From: Bugula neritina
Lineage: Eukaryota > Bryozoa > Gymnolaemata > Cheilostomatida > Bugulidae
Assembly (NCBI GenBank): GCA_964035545.1
Contig: OZ037768.1
Location: 10,992,741-11,056,740, forward strand
Length of the DNA stretch: 64,000 bases
Direction: 5' to 3'
Shown here piece after piece: positions 33,439 through 45,172 of the stretch; within the stretch, counting starts at the first letter, position 1; each line of letters starts with the position of its first letter. Made by a program: the position numbers and the translations under genes. The notes under the pieces were generated by a model that saw only the letters and a program-made list of their open reading frames with translations, made no database searches and was not told where the DNA came from.

Positions 33439-36400
33439 CTACACAGCAGACTGTTGGCTCGTAGATGCACCCTCGTCATCACTTGTTCTAGTAGGTGAAG
33501 AAATCTTACGTTTTCTGTAATTGCTCAAAAACTTTTCTTCGCGAAGGGCTTTCTTATTCATGATTTTTATGATCTTTTCCGGATGCATGCCAGAGTTTTG
33601 CAACTGAACCAGTTCAACTCTGTTGTCAGATTGACTGACGTGTTCATTGTAGATGGCTTTAAACACATGATATAAGCTCATCAGGGTAGTGTTGGGTAAA
33701 TCTTTTGGCCTCAACTGCAATAAAAATACAATAAATTCTAATTCATAGTCAAAATCAACATAAAACACAGCTCTGAACAAATTCTAAAGAACAGAGTAAT
33801 AAAACAAAACAAAATCGTGATTATGAAAAGATTTGTATGTTAGCAATTAGCAAGTGTATTTACAACGGCACAACCAAGCATCATTTATAGATGATTAACT
33901 TATATATTATCAACTTACAATCATGTTATCACAAGCCACGCCTACATTACTAGAGGTCATGAGTCGCTCGGAACAGTCAGGAATGCGAGGATATCTGGAG
34001 CTGAAATGGGTGAGGAGGGTGAATTTGGCACGTGATTGGGCTGCAATGTCTAGAGCCTGATGTGTAGTACTGTGTGTTTTAATCTTTGCATCTTCCTCAT
34101 ATACTGGGCCAAAGGTGGCTTCATGAATTAAAAGATCCACATCTTGAGCTGAAATATATAACTTTGGTTATGAATAATATATTGTGCCTAAATCAACAGA
34201 ACATTATTCTGATGTTATGCCTGTCAAAAATTATTCTGCTCCGTAATATTTTACAAATGAGAATTATACTCATGTGACATTGTTTCAGATGTGCATAACA
34301 TGCACTTATAATATTTACTAGCATAGCGCCACATTAGACAAATTTTCACGAAAAAAAGGAAGTTTTCAATAACAACTTCTGTGTTACATGCAGAAGATAT
34401 ATGCAACAATGGGAGTAGTTACTACCCACGTATTTGAAACTAACTAATTTGTAAACAGAGTTGCAACGATTCTAAGTATGTGTAAAATATTCACTTAATT
34501 CATTTGAAGCGTCAAACTACAGAGATCATCATGCTGTTGTGTAAAAACTACATATATTCTCAACAGCTGGTTCTTCTTAATAATAACTGGGCACATATCC
34601 ATATCAGGTTAAATGCATACCAGCTTCGACAACCTCGTCACAGGGCATTGTGTCTCCTGTGTACACCATCTTCCAATCCTTGTGCTCCAACTTGATGCCG
34701 TAACAACTTAGTGCATACGCATGACGCACCTACAACAGCAGCCCATTGCAGATAATACTAGAGAACCAACAAAGCAAAACCATCTAAAGAAAACCAAAAA
34801 AACAATGAAATAAAAAGTTTACTTAAAATTGGTAAAAAAAATTAACTGGTCTTGAAAATCTGTTTAGAATAGCATCAGAGGTGACACAAACTGTCTTTAG
34901 TCGATTATATTCACTGCTATAAATCTTCTTCCAACAGCAGATTGCAGGCATCTGATTATAGTTTTCTTCAAAAGACAAACTTTTTTAAATATCAGTTTTT
35001 TCTCAGATTTAGCAGAAAATAAAATTTTGAACAAATTTATCAAAATTTGCCTAAAGTACAATGGGTTGATAACCGAGTCAATTCTGAATTGAACTTTCAA
35101 ATAAAAGATGAAGTTCAACAGTTTACATAGTAACAAATAAGAAAATAAACTGACAAAAAATGTAAACACCAAACTATTACTGTTGCCTTACAGTGAAAAA
35201 GCTGGGCACTATCGGTTAGACCAACTAACAGCATATCAACTATCATTAATCAAGGGGTATAGTTGCCAATGGGATAGTGTACATAAAAGGAAAGTTATTT
35301 AATATTACATTAAGAAATATGTTTATGTGTACGAGTATTGCCTTGTAGTGTGTCTGCTTAACCAGATCAGCTCCCAGAAAAAGAAGGCATGGTGTGAGCT
35401 TGATAGTAGCTCACACTACAGTAGATTGTGTTAATTCTGAACATCTTTAATCAAAAATACAACGAGCTGTGTATGTATTTACGAGTTACTAAAGCTGCAG
35501 ATAGTATAAATAACCTTCCATAATGTTGCAAACATTATACATAATGAGACAACTCCAAGCTGGCTTACACATTGTCATAATTAGACTACCATTGTAAAGT
35601 TTCACAAAAGAAGTTTATATTTTTGGCTTCGAAGCTTTGAGATATTGACAAGAGTAACACAACTCCATCATTATTCACTGATTTTACTAACCAAGGCATA
35701 ATTTTTTACAATTTTCAATTTCTTCAAAAAAGGTAATAGATTCATTTTAAAAAAATGGTTGAACTTTTACAACAAAGTATATTTTAAAAAGTGTGCATCA
35801 ACAAGATGTTTAAAGTGAGCCAATTTATAGGAAAATTAGCTACAAAACTATCATAAGCAAATTATATCAAATACTTACTCGAAATGAACTCAGACTCTTC
35901 AGTCCCAACATCTTGTTCATCTCCTCAATCTCAGGGGGGTAGAAGTAGCCTGGAAAGATGAACTGACTAGGAATATTCTTGAAGTTTTTTGGAGGTATGT
36001 TATCCTTGAGCAGGAACCCTCCAAAGACCGCTCTGTAAAAGTAACATTGATAATTAAAGAAACAAGGCTACCACTGTATAAGCATCATATCAGTAGCATA
36101 AATTATATTCAGACTAAAGATGTGTATAGAAAGAAGTGGTAGCACAGCAACAGAAATTATAAGGCATTGGCCACAAGACATGCAACAGGTACTTGACTGA
36201 CCTGACATTCTCCATACATCCAGGAAACTCCTGGTTCAAGTGATCATACCACAGACTGAGTTTTCTGGGAAATACGAAGAATAGTTTAGGTGCTACACTG
36301 TCACCAAGGGCCTCTTTCCTTTTGCCCATCAGTCCCAGAATACCCTAGAAAAAAGAGCGTGAAGTTAAACTGACATGTATAATCACATAATTTCTTGACA

Positions 36401-39400
36401 TAGTGGAGCTCATGATGCAAAGATACATCAGATTTCACGAGATTTACTCAATATATATTATAACTCTATTCAAGCTAAAATGTTTTTAAGCGCAATGGGT
36501 TGTTAAGTAACTAGGTTAAATATGCAGCAATTGAGCTAAATTTGCCTACAAGATTTCTACTGCCACCTTTCACAGGTGCAGATGATATAAAGAGTATAAT
36601 ATGCTATATTGTTTATGAGCCAAAAATAGAAAAACCTATACTCAATTTATTATATTAAACCAAAATAATTATTTCCAATTTCCTATAAACTTAATATTAA
36701 TTATTCAACTGTCTTTCAATTAATAATATGCTTTACACTCACTGCATGATGATCGGCGTGGCCGTGTGACACGAAAATAGCCTTGAGGTTTCGTAAAATG
36801 TCAGATGATTTCTCCTCTCCATACAAGCGGACGAGTTGACCAGCGACTCCGTACCCACAGTCGAGGAGTATGTAGCTGTCCTTTCTACATGTCATCAAAA
36901 TAACGATGCAAAACACATGAATTCCGTTCATATAGTCAATATAAAAACTGATAGTTTGAAAACCAAAGCTTTGGTATAAAAATAATGCAGATATTATAAA
37001 TACCAAGCAAGATGAACTACTCATGGAATAATGATATATAACATATTATGTTTTACCCATTATAATGCAATGAGCCTGGAAATAAGTTACCTAGCTTAAA
37101 GTTTGCAGGCATGAAAAATATTTCTGTTATTACTTGAGGGAATATATGATTTACGATGGCCACAAAGAATAAAGGGTAAATATAAAGAGCAAAAACAGTA
37201 TAAATTCTAAAAATGCTAAAATAATAATACAAACTTATACAAGCTAATCAATAAAATAATCAATACATCAAAACGACTTTTATCATTTTTCATACAATTA
37301 CCACTCACTCAATCTCAACAAGTATCCCGGAAACATTTCTGGTTTTAGTGTTAACAGATGCACTTGACCCGAGCATCGTTAGTATAGGATATTCTCTTGT
37401 TGTAACTTGACAAGTCAGGGAGACTCTGTCTTTCACAGCTTGCTCCACCAACTCCATGCTTTTAAAATAACTGTACGCTGCCTCCTTGGTTCCCTTGTGC
37501 ACTTGCCTTAAAATATCCTCAACAAAATAAGCTGGTCTGTTCTCATCAAAATGGTCAGTTCCAAAGCATGTAACTTGCTTAGCAAAAATTCTTGTTCAAT
37601 TTAAAATATTATGAATAACTAAACTCCTGAGATGATTTCAGATTAAAGTTGTCCCTTTTAAACCAAGAGAAATTATACATTTGAAAATAATGGACAGAAC
37701 ATAAAATTGTGAAGAATAGAGTAGCTGTAGCAAAACCATTGAAAAACACTATAAAGACTAACTTACGAGTTGTTTAGCCCTTTGTAACTCAAGGGCCGCA
37801 AGGTGTAGATAGAGTTAGGCTTCAGGTACAGAATGTTGGTAGATTCATTTGCCTATAACAGAGACAAGTAGAAACTATGAGTAGCAGCATGCATATGAAC
37901 CAAACATCAAACAGCTTCATTAGAATGTTAGGTTGAGACACAGTAGGTGAGAAACTCAATGAATTGAAGCATGGTCAAAAATGAAACATACAAAAAAAGT
38001 TGAAAGTAGAAAAGACCGAGAAAGGATTTTAGAACAAATGAGGCTGAGAATGAAGCTGAGAAAGCAGCAACAGGTATAGAATATGGTGAAGGAAAATAGA
38101 GAAAAAACAATTTGAGAAGAGAAATATGTGCACAAGTCAAGAAAGCTTGTCTTAAACTTTTGGTTAGAGAAAAGCAAAGAAAATAAAATTCATTCAGGCT
38201 AAAAGAATTTCAAGTAGAAGTAAAAAATGAACATTTAGAGAAAATGACACGTTTACCTCGACACTGGGTTCTTCTACAGGTTTGGGATGTAGCAATGGAA
38301 ATATTGAGTCATCAACCATATTAAGATGCACCTACAATTTATCATAACACTGGTAGCTATCACATCCTAACGGATAACTGACAATAAAACTGATAGAATG
38401 AGAATCATTAAATTATTAAAAGATTGAAGACCTCACAGCTACAATATAGGTAACAACAAAGCTCTTGCAACTTGGTGCTTACCTGTTTATCTGGTGTATC
38501 TCGCTTACCTGTTGCTCCCCGCTTACCTGGTGCTCCCTGTTAACCTGGTGCTCCCTGCTTACCTGTTGCTCCCATGCATACTTCAATCCAACAGAAGGAA
38601 CTGATTCAGACACCATGAGGTGTTTCGTGGTCTCAGGAAACTGTGACATCCATTCCAAGTACTCCGGATGTTTAGCCACACTGTCAGGCGTCAGGTGAAC
38701 AAGTATATCTACAACCTATACAGGGAAAGATATAGTATAAACTCCTTCACTTCTACTGTGAGAGATCATAGCTGACGAGCTGAAACTCCCTAGAATTGGA
38801 AATCTTTAACATAACTCTTACTTCGCCATTATCATTCCTGCGAGACAGTTGCTCAGTCTTCCTGATTAGATCTGGTAGATGATTCAGTGTGGGACATTCC
38901 AGTACTACAAACAGGGTGTTATTTGAAATGCATGTGAAAACGCATATGAAGTTCTAAATTAAAAGTATGAGACTTGGAGTTTGAAGAAGTAACATGCCCA
39001 ACCAAGCAAGAGAATTGTACTAGAACAACATTGTTTTCTTCTGTGCATAAAATTTACAAATGTCAGCATCGTTCATGTTTTAACCGTGAAGTCTACAGCT
39101 ACTATTTCAATATTACAATGATCTCTTGAAATACCCTATTTTCACTAACATAGTCCCTTGTATAATATCAATATATCTATTATATCAAGATATCTATCAT
39201 TTAGCACTGTTCAGCAAATATATTTTCTCCCTTAGCCGCTGCATGGGATCAACTGAAAAATGACTATATCTGCATGTATTTACCAAGTGCAACATCAGTG
39301 TGGCCAGGGCGACACAGAACATCATCTGGTGTGAATTTTTTACCTCCTACTTCTACTGTCTTGTTATGTTCCACAATATCTCTCAGCCAGGGCCCACTAG

Positions 39401-42400
39401 AATAAACATACAAATGTATTCATTATTGTATATCCCCAAAATATACCACAGTGAGGCGTGCATAATGAGGTAGAAATTATCCAACTATAAATAGTTGTCT
39501 ATAGCAGCATTTGTACACAACAGATACTGATTCCAAAACAATCAACAAACTTATAATCTCGAGTGCAAGTTTTCAAAGTAATATTTTTTTATATACAAGT
39601 ATTAGCATATTTTAAAAAAATGGTTTCAAATTATAGCAATGTATTAATTTTCGAGATCATCAAAAACTTGCAACAGTAGCATTTCACTGCAAAAGAAATC
39701 TACTAGAACTAATAAAAAAAAATAGTTTGAAGTTACATATCTCCATAAAAAGCACGAATTAAAGCTAAATATTGTCATTCGTATTACCAAACCTTCAACT
39801 TAGTTCTTACATTTCAAAATCGGATTTTACACACTAATGCTCAAGCCATGGTTGAAAGTTTCTCTTTACAGACAAATTTACACATGAAAAGCATGAATCA
39901 TTTAACCATATTTACAGTAATAAGCACTCTACTAAGAGCTTACAAAAAAATTAAAGCAGCTATATTCAGCAAGGTTATATCCAGCGAGGTGATACATTGC
40001 AGACAATAAAGTGGTATAACAGCAATACCAACTTAATATATTTCTAGGAAGTACTTAGTATTTACTCTAGTGTGTACTTACTCTAGTATGTACTTACTCT
40101 AGTGTGTACTTACTCTAGTATGTACTTACTCTAGTGTGTGCTTACTCTAGTGTGTACTTACTCTAGTATGTACTTACTCTAGTGTGTGCTTACTCTAGTG
40201 TGTACTTACTCTAGTATGTACTTACTCTAGTGTGTACTTACTCTAGTATGTACTTACTCTAGTATGTACTTACTCTAGTGTGTACTTACTCTAGTGTGTA
40301 CTTACTCTAGTATGTACTTACTCTAGTGTGTACTTACTCTAGTGTGTACTTACTCTAGTGTGTGCTTACTCTATAATGTACTTATTCTAGTATGTACTTA
40401 CTCTAGTGTGTACTTACTCTAGTATGTACTTACTCTAGTGTGTACTTACTCTAGTATGTACTTACTCTAGTGTGTACTTACTCTAGTGTGTACTTACTCT
40501 AGTGTGTACTTACTCTAGTATGTACTTACTCTAGTGTGTACTTACTCTAGTGTGTACTTACTCTAGTATGTACTTACTCTATAATGTACTTATTCTAGTA
40601 TGTACTTACTCTAGTGTGTACTTACTCTAGTATGTACTTACTCCAGTGTGTACTTACTCTAGTATGTATTTACTCTAGTATGTACTTACTCTAGTATGTA
40701 CTTACTCTAGTATGTACTTACTCTAGTGTGTACTTACTCTAGTATGTACTTACTCTAGTGTGTACTTACTCTAGTGTGTATTTACTCTAGTGTGTACTTA
40801 CTCCAGTATGTACTTACTCTAGTATGTACTTACGGTTTCACACAAAGCTTTACAAGATTTTCTGTGTTCACTTTTCTCTTCTCACCCTTAAACTATAAAT
40901 TTGTTAACATCCATTATCAGAGGTTGTAACAAATTAGTATCACATACCATTCAAATGGCCTAGCAACCAGCGCCAATATAAATATTTAATAAAACAGCAT
41001 GATATTGAAGGTAATGTTAGAGGAAAAACCTACTGCTCTTTTGTTTCATAAAACTAACAGTATAACTACAGCATGATATCGAAGGAGGAAACACCTACTG
41101 CTATTTTGTAGGCACACGCTGCAGCTGTCTGATCGGTGGGTTTCTTGCAATCGAACAATAAAATTGACTGAATAGTGACAGCATTATCAATGTAGAGCTG
41201 CTCGGGGGAGTGTCTCTCCACTATACCCATTACGTCTCGAGCAAATGACCTCACCGAGCGATCCACATTCACCAGACAATCCTGAAACACCAGCACAGTC
41301 AACTCGATCCAGTTACAACGACAGCATAAATCATTTAACATTTATTTACAAAAACAAATTTGGCAAAATACTGACCACCGATTCCGGTCCATGAATACAT
41401 AATGGAGTTTCACGATTCCCTGTCTCGGCCATTGTACCATTGAGCTCTAAAGTCCCAGCAACATTTTTCCATGATTTGGATGTGATTAATATATGCTCCA
41501 GCTTGCTCCATTTCCCACTGAGTAATACAGTTGAGTGTAACACATACAGACACCGAAATCAAAGTATATTTATCAAAGTCAGTGAGCTGCATATTGTAAT
41601 CACGGCTAGCAAAATAGCTGTTGCAAAATTACTAATTCGGTAAAGGAGGTTGAAAAAACATCAAGTAATAATTGACACTAGCTGAATTTTAATGTGAATA
41701 GGTAGAGTTGTTAGAGTGAGTGATTACATTATGCCAAAATCAACCATTACGTTACATAGCATTACATGACTGACTTTTGCAGACTCATCCTTAAAAATAT
41801 ATCATCATATAAACTCACGCATTCTCCAGCATGTGTCTTAATATCCCATCTCCACAGTTGAACAGGTAACTAAAAGAAGAATCCTTACAAACCATTGTGT
41901 GCAAAACATTTTTTGGCCTCCGGCCGTTTAATTCCAAATTAACAAAGTTTCACAACTACAAAAATACATAGAAAAAGTCAAAACTACTTCAAACGGTATT
42001 ATAAAAGAACCCAAACTAAGAAAATATCTCTTACGATGTTAGATCTACATGAAGGATCACAGATTTGCAGCAACTATTAAACCCATTAGATACGACCCTG
42101 AAAGTTGCTTCTTGGTTATGAAGAGCACCGCCATACTTCTTTTTAAACCTAAGGATAAAAATGGTTGACAATTACAATAGTGATAATGCAGCTTAGATGA
42201 TACTGATTATAGTCTTTTCAACAACACGACACAGAAAAACAAAATTTGGCAGCCTACGTCTTATGAATAAGTTATTCTTTTAAATTTAGGCTTTTGCTTT
42301 AGGCTATAGGATTACTATAGCCATGCACGTAGGAGTATAGGACTAGGTAACCGGTATCCCCATATTTTACTTAACCTTATACTTATAATTATACTATCAC

Positions 42401-44015
42401 TATCACTATCAGTTACTCACAAGTCACAAAACCAAGTCGGTGACTAGTCAATATTCTGAAGGCCCATTACTCCAAAGGTCCCTTAGTCCGAAATTAGTAG
42501 ATACAGGACAGTTGAGGGCATTTTCACTATCATAAATTTCACTTCGGAATAATGATCCGTCCCCAACCAAATCACACTCATACTGGTACTTATAGTAATA
42601 AGGCGGTCATAGGCCATAGTGATACTGATAGTCATACTGATAGCAGTAGAGTACACAAGTCATCTCGTACACAAGTCGTTCGTACACAAAAATGGTCGTT
42701 TTGTACACAAACTGCTGTACACATAATGAATAATAAATTAACCACAAACCCGAATAATAAAAAATATGCATTTAAGTTAATTTATATGAATGTGTACAAA
42801 ACGACCTAAATAATTGGGTACGAGAATACTCTCAGATGAAGAACGCCATGAAACGCTTTCATCTGCTTATGATGAACTATTAAATTCAAATCTTTCAATA
42901 AACACTCGATCTGCTAAGAGAGGAGAACCAACATCAATTTCTTCATCCTCACAGATCTTTCACAACAGTTTTCTCCCTCGAAGCATTAGAGATTTGAGGA
43001 TACCGCCTCATAACACAAACTCAGCTTAGCTATGTGCTAAAACCCTTTACATTACAATTAAAATATCCAAACTTAGCTACATGCTAGAATAAATATATTT
43101 CAACACATGATAAACCCAAACAAAAACAACTTAAGAGGCACTCATAACTTTGCGCCTGTAGGTGTTAGCAGAGTGTTCTAATTTTTACGAAGTGAGTTAC
43201 GAGGTGAGTTATGAAACGACTCGGACTTGTGTACAAAACCACCAGCACTCATACCATAGGCCTAGGGCACAACATGAACATGAGAGATTGTATTTTCACT
43301 TTTTAGACTTACTCTTAATATTAAAATTTTAAATTCAAATTGAAAATCAAAATGAAGTTGGTGGTTTAGGTTATAAAAGATCAAGTTAATGTAATAAGTA
43401 ATAGCATAAAAGTAAAAGTAAAACATTAAGTTAACCTAAGGCTAAACTTTAATATTAATAACCTAAAGCACCAATTTCATTTTGATTTTCAATATGAATT
43501 AGAATTATAATAAAATTGTTATCAAAATTAAGCTATTATAATTATTAGTATTACTGTTACATTATAATCATTATTATAATTATTTAATAAATAATTTCAT
43601 TAAATAATAAATTAAAATTAAATAATAATATTAATTCGTAACAAAAATATTGAGCGCAATCACTGGTCTCAATAAATCTACTACAGGTATACAAAATTCT
43701 AAGATTAATTCTAAGATTAATTAGGGTTAATGTTGCGGTTAGGGTAAGATAAGCTGAAACTCAATTTGAAACTTACTCCTGATATTTTCTAGCAGGGCGA
43801 TTAGCTCGTGCTTTTGCAAAGTGATTAACTAATTTTTCAGAGCCTTGTCGATGAGATTCGATAGTTTCATTTGTATTTGATGAAGCCATTTTGGCAAACT
43901 GTCTTATATGTTTCAGTTGACTGATTAGTTTGTATATGTTGGAGATTTCAAGGTTTTGCAAATGATTGCGACAGAAAATATTTGAAATGCATGGAAACCG
44001 TATGGGTGCTGCCAT
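33439..44015 (-). CDS. ELAC2: Long-form tRNase Z (ELAC2), 18 exons, about 877 aa
   Basis: ELAC2 removes 3' trailers from nuclear and mitochondrial pre-tRNAs. Exons in transcript order: 44015-43777, 42148-42035, 41869-41819, 41517-41376, 41281-41099, 40892-40834, 39396-39284, 38904-38822, 38715-38563, 38331-38257, 37852-37767, 37590-37309, 36884-36743, 36344-36202, 36032-35879, 34729-34621, 34148-33919, 33714-33439 (TAG); 2634 nt, in phase throughout (human protein 826 aa). The N-terminal pseudo-nuclease half has SYLFNCGDG and KLEHILIT. The C-terminal catalytic half has LGSSASVNTKTRNVSG, LLDCGYG, the zinc motif SHGHADHHA (H567, H569, D571, H572), VRHAYALSCYG, VYTGDTMPCD, LIHEATF, THSTTHQA and LTHFSSRYP. 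The first 42 residues are basic with almost no acid, and Met43 (MASSN) follows, so dual mitochondrial/nuclear start is possible. The acceptor of exon 37590-37309 has a poor pyrimidine tract. Two 5' splice sites are embedded in tandem repeats. Confidence 0.96.
34730..35878. other. ELAC2 intron
   Basis: AT-rich, 1.15 kb, with nothing recognisable on either strand. Confidence 0.6.
38483..38580 (-). repeat. Tandem 18-bp repeat of an ELAC2 5' splice site
   Basis: On the minus strand the end of exon 38715-38563 reads GAGCAACAG/GTAAGC, and this exon-intron junction recurs every 18 bp. Donor positions (last exon base): 38563 CAG/GTAAGC, 38545 CAG/GTTAAC, 38527 CAG/GTAAGC, 38509 CAG/GTAAGC, 38491 CAG/ATAAAC (dead), plus an out-of-frame CAG/GTAAGC at 38483. 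The repeat has no in-frame stop until after the last unit, so each 18-bp step would add six residues (pattern VSREHQ). The outermost donor fits the length of other ELAC2 proteins best. Confidence 0.9.
40050..40833. repeat. Minisatellite, 16-bp unit TACTTACTCTAGTGTG, about 49 copies, at an ELAC2 5' splice site
   Basis: A nearly perfect 16-bp array; units differ mainly at one position (GTGTG or GTATG). On the minus strand each unit reads GTAAGTACACACTAGA or a close variant. The first unit is the real start of the intron after exon 40892-40834, so the array is in register with the splice site. A variant pair (CTATAATGTACTTATT) occurs twice, near 40371 and 40581, suggesting larger duplications. 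Confidence 0.97.
42694..42806. mobile_element. Short TIR element, GGTCGTTTTGTACACA ends
   Basis: Perfect 16-bp inverted ends: GGTCGTTTTGTACACA and TGTGTACAAAACGACC. 113 bp, AT-rich, non-coding. The same end motif is scattered around it (42650-42690, 43200-43250) and in the 31461 copy. Confidence 0.8.
42814..43029 (+). pseudogene. Possible LINE reverse-transcriptase C-terminal fragment
   Basis: A 71-codon + strand frame ending HNSFLPRSIRDLRIPP, which recalls the SFxPRTIRDWNxLP block at the C-terminus of many LINE reverse transcriptases. Nothing upstream continues it. It could also be a chance frame. Confidence 0.35.
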
Positions 44016-45172
44016 ATTTTTACATAGCGATTTATTAGAGTCGCTAAATCGTACAATGTATAATAATTCCCCAAAACTTCAATTAACCTCGCACGCCTTT
44101 TAAAATACCATAACTATGTATAATTTAGATGGGTATAATTTTTGTCTACATAAATAATGCTACAGCGGTCTGCTATTAATTCTTGTGAAAGACATGTTGG
44201 TAAAGTACAACAGGCAACTGCTGCTTGTAGTGATAGCAATGCTTTTATAATAGGGTTGAATTTTAATTAAAAATCAAACTGTTGCTGGTTATTGCCTTTT
44301 ATTACTGGCAAGGGAGGAGATTCTACCTTGCATTTGGCAAACATTCAATGTGTTTCTTAATTCAAAATTAAATGAAAGATAATTAATGACCCATGGGATA
44401 TGTTTCACAGGTCAGCAACCATTGCAATAATAAAGTGGGAAACTGGCCATAATATTTATTTTATTTGTTAACAATTACTGAGGTATATTTTGATCCAATG
44501 TTTAAAACCATGCTTGCAAACATTAGATAGAAAATAATTAATTATATAATAGATTTAAATATAACTAACTTCTTAATACAATAATCTATACCTATACAAA
44601 CTATGTACATATACAAAAAAAGTACATATAGAACAGAAAATACTATATACAAACTTCACTATATAAAAAATTACATCTCTTATATTCTCACAACAAATAG
44701 GGTCAATAACAGTGGGAGATCACGGAACTATCAGCATTTTGATTCTTTTAACTCCAGCTTTAAAACAGTCCAATTTTGATGCTAAAAAAATCTAGCATTA
44801 TAAACTTCAAAGTACCTTATTTGAATAAAAACAAAAACATTCAAGATCTGAAACATAAATAAATTTGCGAAAATGTAAATACTGCAACTGTTGCATCAGT
44901 TATAAACTAAAAACATATTACACGCTCTGTAGCAGTAAAGCAATTTAATAAAAGATCAATGAGGGTTTGGGTTTGATAAATTATAGATATGATGTATTGC
45001 ATGCTATGTAGTGGTAATAAAATATCAACTTAATGGGTATGTTGAACATACGGTTACTATATTATTTCTCTTCCCCGATTTGTCTGTACATTGAAATAAA
45101 ATGATATTCAAATTGATGGTAGGTTATACACAAGTAGTGTAAATACTGGTGAGTTGAGCACAGTTAGAGATG
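44016..45172. other. Intergenic between ELAC2 and the ZU5/Death gene
   Basis: It contains the promoter side of ELAC2 and the 3' UTR of the next minus-strand gene. An ATTAAA on the minus strand (44944-44949) is the best poly(A) candidate for that gene. No other feature is visible. Confidence 0.5.

Larger units (their letters stand above)
42149..43776. other. ELAC2 intron 1
   Basis: Holds the short TIR element (42694-42806), a possible LINE 3'-end reading frame (42807-43029) and AT-rich repeats around 43310-43640. Two TTAGGG-like motifs near 43720-43745 are isolated. Confidence 0.6.

Noticed and set aside
37956-38177. Phe/Ser-rich minus-strand frames
   Set aside because: They lie in an ELAC2 intron in a purine-rich tract. 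They are hydrophobic by composition only, and two overlapping frames show the same pattern.
43715-43750. Telomere-like TTAGGG motifs
   Set aside because: Only two spaced copies within AT-rich DNA and no array, so it is not a telomere or interstitial telomeric repeat.
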